Shown piece by piece: positions 57,072 to 64,000 of a stretch of DNA of 64,000 bases (positions are counted from its first letter, which is position 1; every line of letters starts with the position of its first letter). The notes below the pieces were generated by a model. That model was not told where the DNA came from, did not search any database, and worked only from the letters and a program-made list of their open reading frames with translations. The position numbers were made by a program, and so were the translations under genes. This DNA comes from CAYNWT01 sp964485095. GTDB lineage: Bacteria > Planctomycetota > Planctomycetia > Planctomycetales > Planctomycetaceae. The DNA is taken from assembly GCA_964485095.1 (NCBI GenBank), contig CAZAIB010000017.1, positions 1 through 64,000 on the forward strand. The letters run 5' to 3'.

Positions 57072-59024
57072 CTACTGCTCCAGATCTTCCGTATGTTCTT
57101 CAACGAACGCACGGACAACGTCTGCCGGGACAGCGTAAATTTGAGCTCGACTGTGTTTCGCGATGTTCAATGCGACGAAGTTGCCTTGCATGTCGAACAC
57201 GGGACCGCCGCATTCTTTTTGCTGAATCGTGGCGTCGTGTGTGAAGGCTGACTTGAAGCCGGTTCTGCGTTCGCTTTTGCCGCCGACCAGGAAGTCAGCA
57301 GCGTGGCGTTTGATTTCGCGGTACGGTCGCTTGATGAGCTGAATGCGGCTCATACTCTCTGCCTGACCACGTTTCGTCTTGAGTAGAACATACTGGCCGG
57401 GCTTCAGCGGCTGCAGAAACTTCTGCATGGTGATAAGCGATTTGGCCTGAACTTCTTCTCCGGGCCCATCGGAGTTGTGAACCCTGATGCTGACGATGGT
57501 ATCACCCAGTCTCAAGCCAGCCTTGTCGGCAGGAGTGCCCGGCACGACTCGAACAATTTTGATCGGCTTGCCGGTCCAATAAACGCCAAGGTACGCGCTG
57601 GGTGGTGATTTTGCTGAATCGCCTGACGCGAACGTCTTCGAACCAAGAACGCTGACGCAACCGGGGCCGCGTGAGTTCGGGGTCAGCAGGATGTGGCCGA
57701 GCCCTGGGTTCTTTGGTTCTTCGCTAAGTGGTTCCAGTGATGCGAATCGCTGGCTGGGCAGATCGGCACATCGCAGTAGAACCAAATCGGTTTGCTGGTC
57801 GCGAGCCAGGACTTCGGCGTCCAGTCGCACGCCGGTTCTTAGTTTGACGTAAACCTCTTTGTCCCCAACCTGCGACGCTTTGCTGACGATCAAACCATCG
57901 TCGCTGACAAGGGTTCCGTAGACTGAAAGAGAACGCGTCAGTTGCTTGCTGCCGATAAGCAACGTTGTGTCATCGAGTTCGTCTTCCAATCGGGCTGCTT
58001 GTTGGATGAGATTTTCGAGTTCGGGCATGGCCGTGCCACTGCGAGGTGCGCGTTCGGGCAGTTCGAACACAACGTCGCGCGGTTCGTCGTCGCCCGTGGT
58101 GATCGTGACTGTCAACGATTTGGCGCCGGCCTGGTAGAGCTTGATGTACTGTGTCATGAACTGCCGACTGCTCATTACGCGGCCGTCGTTGATGCGTTTG
58201 ATGCGGTCGCCTTTGGCGACGCCGGCTTTGGCTGCAATCCCGTCCTCGGTGACTTTGCTGACTGCGATGCCTTTCCTGCTGGAGGACATGTTGAGTCCCA
58301 GCAGCGGAACGCCGGGCGTACCTTTCGGTGTGAAGCTGCCCTTCTTTTTGAGCTTCTCCCAATACTTCTCGAACGTGGCGATGGAGACCTGGTAGTTGGC
58401 GTTTAGGTCTTTGCCGATCTGGCTGTTGATGCCAATGATCTTGCCTTCGAAGTCAAACACCGGTCCGCCCGAATCACCGGGTTCGATGAGGCATGTGGTC
58501 TGAATCATTCCGGCTCGCGGCGTGACAATCTGGCGAACTCGCCCGAACCGCACGACGGCTCCACGTTTTGCATTGTGACCTTCGGGGTGGCTGATGCCGA
58601 CGCAGGGCTGGTTTTGAACGATCTGATCGGAATCGCCCATTTCCACGAATGGCCATTCGCCTTCTTCGGTGATCTTCATCAACGCGCAGTCGAGGGTTCG
58701 GTTGAAGCCCAGAGCTTCCGCTTTTGTTTTGCGGCCATCGGATAGGTGAACTACGTATTCCGCCTTCTTAGCTTTGTTGCCGTTCGCCACACAGTGCGCG
58801 GCGGTGAGGATGTATCCGTCTTTGGAGACAATCACCGCGCTGAACCCGCCGGGTCTGCCTTTGATGTTGCAGCCAACGACGGCCGGCATTGTTTTGGCAA
58901 CCGTCGATTGGATACGTGATTGGAGGTCAGAGAAATCGACGTCCGGGCCGGTGGCGTTGGCTTCGGCGGAAACGATGGCGGGGCAGGCAAGCAGGAGGCT
59001 TAGAGCGAAGGTGGGGACTCGCAT
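57072..59024 (-). CDS. HtrA-like protease with second, degenerate protease domain
   Basis: 650 residues with signal peptide (about 1-20). First trypsin-like domain has a full triad: H77 (TAAHC), D112 (TLDCAL), S185 (GDSGGP). It is followed by a PDZ domain (about 235-310, GIAVSKVTEDGIAAKAGVAKGD). A second trypsin-like domain runs about 340-500 and a PDZ at about 480-540 (VVPGTPADKAGLRLGDTIV). In the second, the His position is gone (VSKASQV) and the Ser position reads ECGGP, so it should not cut proteins. Such pairs act in the periplasm or outside in protein quality control. It lies opposite the sulfatases, reading towards the last one. Confidence 0.85.
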   Translation of the reverse strand: MRVPTFALSLLLACPAIVSAEANATGPDVDFSDLQSRIQSTVAKTMPAVVGCNIKGRPGGFSAVIVSKDGYILTAAHCVANGNKAKKAEYVVHLSDGRKTKAEALGFNRTLDCALMKITEEGEWPFVEMGDSDQIVQNQPCVGISHPEGHNAKRGAVVRFGRVRQIVTPRAGMIQTTCLIEPGDSGGPVFDFEGKIIGINSQIGKDLNANYQVSIATFEKYWEKLKKKGSFTPKGTPGVPLLGLNMSSSRKGIAVSKVTEDGIAAKAGVAKGDRIKRINDGRVMSSRQFMTQYIKLYQAGAKSLTVTITTGDDEPRDVVFELPERAPRSGTAMPELENLIQQAARLEDELDDTTLLIGSKQLTRSLSVYGTLVSDDGLIVSKASQVGDKEVYVKLRTGVRLDAEVLARDQQTDLVLLRCADLPSQRFASLEPLSEEPKNPGLGHILLTPNSRGPGCVSVLGSKTFASGDSAKSPPSAYLGVYWTGKPIKIVRVVPGTPADKAGLRLGDTIVSIRVHNSDGPGEEVQAKSLITMQKFLQPLKPGQYVLLKTKRGQAESMSRIQLIKRPYREIKRHAADFLVGGKSERRTGFKSAFTHDATIQQKECGGPVFDMQGNFVALNIAKHSRAQIYAVPADVVRAFVEEHTEDLEQ

Positions 59025-59251
59025 AGGCGTTCTTCTTGATCAGGCGGGCATCGACCGTAGTGTGTGAACACCGAACAGACGAAGTGAGACCGTTTTCCCA
59101 ATAATAAACGATGAAACAACAGAAATAACGTCCTCGGACCGGATTATCGTCCACGTCTCAGAATTGTGTGCGATTCGTTCGGTTCAGGAGGTACCCGTTC
59201 GGGTATGTCGGTCTAAAATGAGTCACCGCTCAATCGCAACAGGACCAGTTC
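59025..59251. other. Divergent control region of protease and ribBA, no riboswitch
   Basis: 227 bases with no gene. I searched for the FMN riboswitch landmarks expected before rib genes (a G-rich start ggggcagggtgaaa and a late gcccgcgagc) and saw neither. The ribosome site before ribBA is weak. Confidence 0.5.
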
Positions 59252-60496
59252 ATGTCAGACCGAAACGCCAACGACGACGCCGCAATTGAAGAAGCAATCG
59301 ACGCTCTTCGCGAAGGCCGCATGATTATTGTGGTCGATGCGGAAGAACGTGAAAACGAGGGCGACTTCGTTTGTGCTGCGGAAACCATGACGCCTGAGAT
59401 GGTTGATTTCATGCTGAGGGTTGGCAAAGGCACATTGTGCACGCCCGTGACTGGCGAACTTGCTCAGAAGCTGCGTCTTGTCGCGTCTGTTGATGACACC
59501 GCGAATAATTCGCCGAACCAAACTCAGTTTCTCACAGCCATCGATCATATTCATGCGGGCACCGGTGTTAGTCCGGTCAACCGCACAACGACCATCAACG
59601 CTCTGGCGAACCCGACCTGCACAGCGGATGAGTTTGTCCGGCCGGGTCACATTTTTCCGCTGTTGGCAAAAGAAGGCGGTGTTCTTCGTCGAGCCGGACA
59701 TACTGAAGCGACAATCGATTTGTTGAAGCTGGCGGGGCAACAGCCAGTCGGCGCGTTGATTGAGATTTGCAGTCAAAAGGGTCACGGCATGGCCGACTTC
59801 GCGGAACTCAAAGAGATCTCTGCGGAACACGGCATCCCGATCGTTTCTATTGAAGACCTGATTCGCTACCGGAGAATTCGCGAACGCCTGGTGACTCGCG
59901 AAGTGGAAGTCGAAATTCCGACGGGACGCTTTGGATCGCCTACGGTTATTGGTTACGAGGTCGCTCATGATAAGCACGAGCCACTGGCGATTGTCTGGGG
60001 TGATTTGAAGAACGCGAAACAACCGCCGCTTGTGCGAATGCATTCGTCGTGCTTCACCGGTGACGTGCTGGATTCACTCAGGTGCGACTGCGGTGACCAA
60101 CTGGCGATCGCGATGGAAATGATTGCCAGCGAAGGCGCGGGCGTGGTGGTTTACCTGCCGCAGGAAGGTCGCGGCATCGGACTGCTGGCCAAGCTGAAGG
60201 CGTACAAGCTCCAGGATCAGGGAGCGGACACAGTAGAAGCGAACCACAAACTTGGCTTCAAAGCCGACATGCGCGACTACATGGTGGGGCTGCAGATTCT
60301 GAAGGATCTTGGTCTGTCGGAGATCCGATTGCTGACCAACAATCCGAAGAAGACTAACGCGTTTGTGTACTCCGGAGTGAACCTGCAGGTTGTCGAACAG
60401 GTCCCCATTATCGCTCCACCGAAAGCTGAGCGCGAACAGTACATGGCGACCAAGCGCGACAAGATGGGTCATGTGTTGCCGGGCGAAGACGGCTAA
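59252..60496 (+). CDS. ribBA: Bifunctional DHBP synthase / GTP cyclohydrolase II
   Basis: 414 residues. First half (about 1-205, RibB) makes 3,4-dihydroxy-2-butanone 4-phosphate from ribulose 5-phosphate: DAEERENEGDFVCAAE, VSPVNRTTTINALANP, RPGHIFPLLAKEGGVLRRAGHTEA. Second half (about 215-400, RibA) opens the GTP ring: HSSCFTGDVLDSLRCDCGDQL (zinc cysteines), YLPQEGRGIGLLAKLKAYKLQ and LLTNNPKK. All zinc and catalytic residues are in place. Both functions are needed for riboflavin, the cofactor of the NQR complex encoded earlier. Confidence 0.94.
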   Translation: MSDRNANDDAAIEEAIDALREGRMIIVVDAEERENEGDFVCAAETMTPEMVDFMLRVGKGTLCTPVTGELAQKLRLVASVDDTANNSPNQTQFLTAIDHIHAGTGVSPVNRTTTINALANPTCTADEFVRPGHIFPLLAKEGGVLRRAGHTEATIDLLKLAGQQPVGALIEICSQKGHGMADFAELKEISAEHGIPIVSIEDLIRYRRIRERLVTREVEVEIPTGRFGSPTVIGYEVAHDKHEPLAIVWGDLKNAKQPPLVRMHSSCFTGDVLDSLRCDCGDQLAIAMEMIASEGAGVVVYLPQEGRGIGLLAKLKAYKLQDQGADTVEANHKLGFKADMRDYMVGLQILKDLGLSEIRLLTNNPKKTNAFVYSGVNLQVVEQVPIIAPPKAEREQYMATKRDKMGHVLPGEDG

Positions 60497-60569
60497 CGGT
60501 TTCGCGGGAACGCGGTTGGTTGCTCGGATCGGCGTGTGGGCTGGGACTCGTGGCCTCGTCCACTGCGGG

Positions 60570-61583
60570 CTATGCGGCGCGGCGAAGTGGTTCGTTTGGT
60601 TTTGGGCGGTTCCGCTTGTAGGGATTCACCGGTGCCTGGGCGTTGGCTCGATATCGTTTGTACGACCACAGATATTGGGCCGGGTCGATTTCAATAATCG
60701 ATTCAATGCCTTCGTTGATCGCGGTTGCGGCGGTCAGGTCATTGGCTGATGCGATGTCGGGGTGAGCTTCCCTGAAGTGAACTCGATAACCCGCGCCGCG
60801 TGGCAGTCTCTCGGCAACGCAGTAGACCACGAGACAACCAGACTTTGCGGCCAGTCGTGAGGCCAAAAGCATCGTGCGAACCGGCCGTCCGAAAAACGGT
60901 GCGTTGACACCGCCTGAATCCCCAGGGTCCTGATCCGGTAGGATGCCGACAATCTTCTTTTGCCGCAGTGCCTTGCAGATAGCTCGGACGCCGGACATGT
61001 CGGCGGGGACCATGGTGGCTCCGAACCGAACGCGAGCTCGGCGCGTGAGTGATTCGAGTGCCGCCACTCGCGGGCGGCGGTACAGGCCGAGGATGTCGTA
61101 TTTGATCGAGAGATACATTCCGGCGATCTCCCACGCACCAAAGTGCGGACCGAGCACCAGGACTCCGCGTCCGTCTTGCATTGCCTGCTGGACGATGTCT
61201 TCGCCATGAACTTCTGTTACTAGGCTGAGTAGGCGACGCTTGCTGCCGCACCAGGCGGGTCCAAGTTCTGACATGGTCTTGCCAAGTTCCAGAATGCTCT
61301 TCTTCGCAAGCTTTGCGCGTTCGTCCTCGTTTAGGTCAGGAAACGCAATCGCCAGGTTGGTCCGAGTAATGCGTTTGACGTTCTTGCCGAACACGCACAG
61401 AAACAGGCCGGCCACTGTGCCATAGAAATGATTAACCGGGAGCAGCGTCCAGTTGAGCACTCGGACCAGGCCGCTGAGGAAGACCGCCAACGCCTGATCA
61501 GCCGCCGCGCGCAGGAATCGCCATCGTGATGGCTTTCGTTTGCGTTTTGGGCCGTGTGTCATCAGCGGGAAAGTTCCGGTCAC
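60570..61583 (-). CDS. Lipid A-type lysophospholipid acyltransferase (LpxL/HtrB-like)
   Basis: 337 residues. LpxL-type enzymes transfer acyl chains to lipid A or other lipids on the inner membrane. Seen: membrane anchor region (about 26-66), the HX4E catalytic motif in LVLGPHFGAWEIAGMY, GLYRRPRVAALESL, GILPDQDPGDSGGVNAPFFGR, and PAQYLWSYKRYRA near the end. This suggests a late acyltransferase of lipid A biosynthesis in an organism with an outer membrane. A start at the second Met (residue 8) is possible. It has a basic C-terminus. Confidence 0.85.
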   Translation of the reverse strand: MTGTFPLMTHGPKRKRKPSRWRFLRAAADQALAVFLSGLVRVLNWTLLPVNHFYGTVAGLFLCVFGKNVKRITRTNLAIAFPDLNEDERAKLAKKSILELGKTMSELGPAWCGSKRRLLSLVTEVHGEDIVQQAMQDGRGVLVLGPHFGAWEIAGMYLSIKYDILGLYRRPRVAALESLTRRARVRFGATMVPADMSGVRAICKALRQKKIVGILPDQDPGDSGGVNAPFFGRPVRTMLLASRLAAKSGCLVVYCVAERLPRGAGYRVHFREAHPDIASANDLTAATAINEGIESIIEIDPAQYLWSYKRYRANAQAPVNPYKRNRPKPNEPLRRAA

Positions 61584-61720
61584 GTCAGTGCTGAGTAGTG
61601 GCGGTGTCGCCCCTTGTATCGGTTGGGGGAGTGTACGCGACCATGACCGAAATGAGAACGAGAGTGTTGGTGTGTCACTTTAGTCAGTGGGGTGGCGGAT
61701 ATTGCCGATACCTACCTGGC

Positions 61721-62578
61721 CTACTGGACCTGGAAGGTGACTTCTTCGAACGGTTGGATGACGACGAAACCGTTGCCGACGAATTCCATTTGGATTGACT
61801 CTCCGCTGCCGCGGCCGACGAAGGTCTTGAGTGAGATGTCTGTTTTGAAGTTCGGTGTAAGAGAACCGGACCAGGCGATGGTGGCGTTCGGGTCGGTGAT
61901 GACGGGTTGGTCGGGTGTCACGATGAGTGTCATCGGATCGTAGTGGGAGGTGATGGCCACCATGCCGGTTCCTTCCAGCTTTACGTTGAACAATCCTCCG
62001 GCCATCATGGCGGTCATTTTTCTCATCATCTTGATGTCCCACTCAACGCCGTTTTCAAGGGCCAACAAATCGTTGCCGTTGACAAACAGTGAGTCGCCAT
62101 CGAGGTACAGAATCTGGATCTTCTTGCCAGAGTCGGCCAGGTACATCCGTCCGGAACCTTCGGCCTTCGTCAGCCGCATGCCTTCGCCGGTGACGGCCTT
62201 CTTAAGCAGTTTGCCAAGCCCCTTATCCAGCAACCCCTCGCGTTTGTATTTGATGTCGCCAACATGCGCGACCATGGCGCCGGTTTTGATCATGATGCTA
62301 CCGTCCAGATTGACCTCCAGCATTCGAGGGCTTTCCATCTCGAACAGACCTTCGCCGCGATCTTTCTGCCGGCTTTGTTCGATGAACTCTTCAATCGAGT
62401 AGCGGTTGTCGTCGGGCGAACTATCGTGGTCGATGGATGCACCGGGCAGCGGCGGTGGCGGGCCAGTCAGCGGAACCGCGATGGTTTCTGCGCAGCCGGG
62501 GCATTTAAGTCGCTTGCCTGCGTGTTCGTCTTTGGCCTGGAGAGTTTTTCCGCAGCTGCAAGTGACTCGAATTGGCAT
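61721..62578 (-). CDS. AIM24-family protein with N-terminal zinc ribbon
   Basis: 285 residues from ATG 62578 (MPIRVTCSCGKTLQAKDEHAG); the frame is open 60 codons further but without homologous look. N-terminal ribbon CSCGK and CPGCAE is the common planctomycete zinc-ribbon module. After a linker, the AIM24 domain (about 100-285) has NLDGSIMIKTGAMVAHVGD, MYLADSGKKIQIL and GLFNVKLEGTGMVAITSHYDP. It has the double-psi-like beta fold; role unknown. It points away from the gene at 62660. Confidence 0.75.
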   Translation of the reverse strand: MPIRVTCSCGKTLQAKDEHAGKRLKCPGCAETIAVPLTGPPPPLPGASIDHDSSPDDNRYSIEEFIEQSRQKDRGEGLFEMESPRMLEVNLDGSIMIKTGAMVAHVGDIKYKREGLLDKGLGKLLKKAVTGEGMRLTKAEGSGRMYLADSGKKIQILYLDGDSLFVNGNDLLALENGVEWDIKMMRKMTAMMAGGLFNVKLEGTGMVAITSHYDPMTLIVTPDQPVITDPNATIAWSGSLTPNFKTDISLKTFVGRGSGESIQMEFVGNGFVVIQPFEEVTFQVQ

Positions 62579-62659
62579 GTCCTGGACCCTGATTGTGTAT
62601 CTTGATGCGTACGTTGGTAGAGTGACCGATTCGCCGTGAGTTTCAATGCCGGTAAACAA

Positions 62660-63178
62660 ATGAGTCACGTTCGGAACAGCGATACGGATGATGGAGTCAA
62701 TCCGTACGAACCTTTGGTGGATGTTGACGATACGGTTGCCGAGCAGCGAAGACAGCAAACGGCAACAGTTGCTGAGAGTGTGGCCCGGTCGCTACCTGTT
62801 GCGATCGTGTCGGCAGTTGGAACCGGTGCGCTCGCTTGGGCCTTTTTGACCACGGTGGGTGCTTCTTTCACACTGCCGGTCCGCGTCATGCTTATTTTCG
62901 GTCCAGCGTTGGCCGTCTCGCTGATTGCGGTGGGACGGGCGAGCAGGCACTTGGGTCGACGCAGCGGCGTTGTACTTTCCGCGATCTCCAGTCTGATGGT
63001 CGGTGCTGTGCCAATTTTGGTGATTAAGCTCCTTCGGCTGCTTCGCGCTGCAGTCCTGGACGTTTCATTGACTCGGGAGTGGGGGATATTTGCCGGCGCG
63101 TCTGGTGTGACGCTTTTGATTACCGTCCTGGCGGCTCTCGTGATGGGCAAGTCGGCGGCAGCTGCGGAAGAAGCGTAG
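62660..63178 (+). CDS. Membrane protein of unknown function, planctomycete NPYEP type
   Basis: 172 residues from ATG 62660; a GTG at 62636 would add eight. The N-terminus has NPYEPLVDVDD, the NPY-x-P motif common at the start of planctomycete membrane proteins. Then four hydrophobic segments: about 46-66 (VAIVSAVGTGALAWAFLTTV), 72-92 (VRVMLIFGPALAVSLIAV), 105-124 (VVLSAISSLMVGAVPILVI) and 145-165 (FAGASGVTLLITVLAALVM). Function unknown. It is followed by gatC 90 bases on. Confidence 0.6.
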   Translation: MSHVRNSDTDDGVNPYEPLVDVDDTVAEQRRQQTATVAESVARSLPVAIVSAVGTGALAWAFLTTVGASFTLPVRVMLIFGPALAVSLIAVGRASRHLGRRSGVVLSAISSLMVGAVPILVIKLLRLLRAAVLDVSLTREWGIFAGASGVTLLITVLAALVMGKSAAAAEEA

Positions 63179-63268
63179 AAGTTTGCGAGCGATGCGAGTT
63201 GTGTTCAGGCTTCTGTCGCTGTCGGCGCGCGCCTAGTATACCGCGGTTGGAAGAACTGGGGGTGCGGT

Positions 63269-63568
63269 ATGGCTCATGAGATTACTAAGGAAGAAGTTCA
63301 GCAGGTCGCGAAACTTGCGCGGCTGAAACTGGATGATTCTGAACTCAGCGACCTGGCGAATCAGATGTCGCGCGTGCTTGGGTACGTGGCGGTCCTGGAC
63401 GAACTTGATACGTCTGACGTGGAGCCGTTGGTGCAGGCGGTGGAGACGACCAACGCGTTCCGAAAAGATGAAGTCGCGGAATCGTTGCCTCGCGAGAAGG
63501 CTTTGCAGAATGCTCCGGCGACGGACGGTGAGTGCTTCCTGGTGCCGGATATCCTGCAAAAAGGCTGA
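63269..63568 (+). CDS. gatC: Asp-tRNA(Asn)/Glu-tRNA(Gln) amidotransferase subunit C
   Basis: 99 residues, full length. GatC is the small stabilising subunit of GatCAB, which converts Glu-tRNA(Gln) and Asp-tRNA(Asn) into the amidated forms. Seen: the N-terminal helix ITKEEVQQVAKLARLKLDDSEL, LDTSDVEPLVQAVET and the C-terminal CFLVPDILQKG typical of GatC. gatA follows 75 bases on. gatB is not in the window. Confidence 0.93.
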   Translation: MAHEITKEEVQQVAKLARLKLDDSELSDLANQMSRVLGYVAVLDELDTSDVEPLVQAVETTNAFRKDEVAESLPREKALQNAPATDGECFLVPDILQKG

Positions 63569-63643
63569 TTTTCGGGCGAGTCGCTATTACGCCTGACTGC
63601 GCCGCGATGCTTAGACGGGTTCCTTTCAAAGCTGAATAGGCTG

Positions 63644-64000
63644 ATGTCTGAATTACAGAAAACGACTCCCGAATTACTATCGCAGTTGCAGACTGGCGAG
63701 TGTTCCAGCGAGCAGTTGGTCCAGGATTGTCTGGATGAGATCGCTCGGGCGGACGGCAATGTAAACGCGTTTCTGCACGTCGATGGTGACGCCGCGCTTG
63801 AACAGGCGCGGGCTGTTGATGCTCGTCGAACGGCGGGAGAAAACGTGGGTGCGTTGGCCGGCTTGCCTGTGGCAGTTAAGGACAACCTTTGCATGCTTGA
63901 TGTGCCGACGACTTGCGGCAGTCGGATGCTGGAGACGTTTAAGCCGCCGTACGATGCGCATGTGGTTCAGCGATTGCGTGCGGCGGATGCGGTGGTTGTT
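63644..64000 (+). CDS. gatA: Asp-tRNA(Asn)/Glu-tRNA(Gln) amidotransferase subunit A, N-terminus (cut by window edge)
   Basis: 119 codons from ATG 63644 to the end of the window, still open. It is the amidase subunit that makes ammonia from glutamine. Seen: the N-terminal helix pattern with NAFLHVD, then GLPVAVKDN with the catalytic Lys of the Ser-Ser-Lys triad, and TTCGSRMLETF. The serine residues of the triad lie beyond the edge. Confidence 0.92.
   Translation, partial: MSELQKTTPELLSQLQTGECSSEQLVQDCLDEIARADGNVNAFLHVDGDAALEQARAVDARRTAGENVGALAGLPVAVKDNLCMLDVPTTCGSRMLETFKPPYDAHVVQRLRAADAVVV

Noticed and set aside
59025..59251. FMN riboswitch before ribBA
   Set aside because: The conserved G-rich opening and the late gcccgcgagc block are absent.
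59255..60043. Minus-strand frame of 262 codons opposite ribBA
   Set aside because: ribBA motifs on the plus strand are complete; the antisense is a shadow.

Overview
The window reads as a chromosomal stretch of a planctomycete (phylum Planctomycetota). The evidence is the company of genes: four secreted type I sulfatases, a very large protein with a PVC-type membrane-bound dehydrogenase domain and two CxxCH haem sites, a SUMF1-domain protein, an 'NPYEPL' membrane protein, murE-murF-mraY together, and many hypothetical proteins. I cannot place it to genus from sequence alone. No rRNA, tRNA or CRISPR array was seen.

Region 1 (1-8940) is accessory DNA. It opens with the 5' end of an IS110-family transposase (minus strand, cut by the window edge). 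It continues as about a dozen small plus-strand genes, each followed by an imperfect palindrome of roughly 80-95 bp whose arms pair with unpaired extra bases and whose ends carry (R)xxxAAC / GTTxxxx boxes. This is the architecture of integron attC sites, so I call it a gene-cassette array without a visible integrase. Cargo includes an AlkB-type dioxygenase, a polysaccharide-lyase-14-like protein, a lipoprotein, zinc-ribbon and membrane proteins, a frameshifted ankyrin protein and several unknowns. The array ends in two near-identical 67-bp hairpin repeats that flank two small ORFs.

Region 2 (8971-30324) is mostly housekeeping. It holds moxR-bioA, hemH, then murE-murF-mraY. A minus-strand four-gene run follows: SUMF1 protein, membrane protein, UvrA-family ATPase and amidohydrolase. 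Next come a universal-stress protein with an NhaD-like transporter, a large unknown, a membrane-anchored EEP-family hydrolase and two Hsp20 chaperones.

Region 3 (30819-37742) is a complete nqrABCDEF operon for the sodium-pumping NADH:quinone reductase. It closes with a clear intrinsic terminator, followed by a small membrane protein.

Region 4 (38218-46315) is a tight five-gene operon: SWIM zinc-finger protein, HEAT-like helical repeat protein, MoxR-type AAA+ ATPase, DUF5682-type protein and VWA protein. Its parts match the little-studied E. coli yehL/yehM/yehP/yehQ set plus one extra gene. With the cassette array, this is the most interesting part of the window.

Region 5 (46341-59024) is a secreted degradation cluster: one sulfatase on the minus strand, the haem/dehydrogenase giant, three sulfatases in a row, and a double-domain trypsin-like protease. 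Region 6 (59252-64000) holds ribBA, a lipid-A-type acyltransferase, an AIM24 protein, a small membrane protein, gatC and the start of gatA (cut by the window edge).
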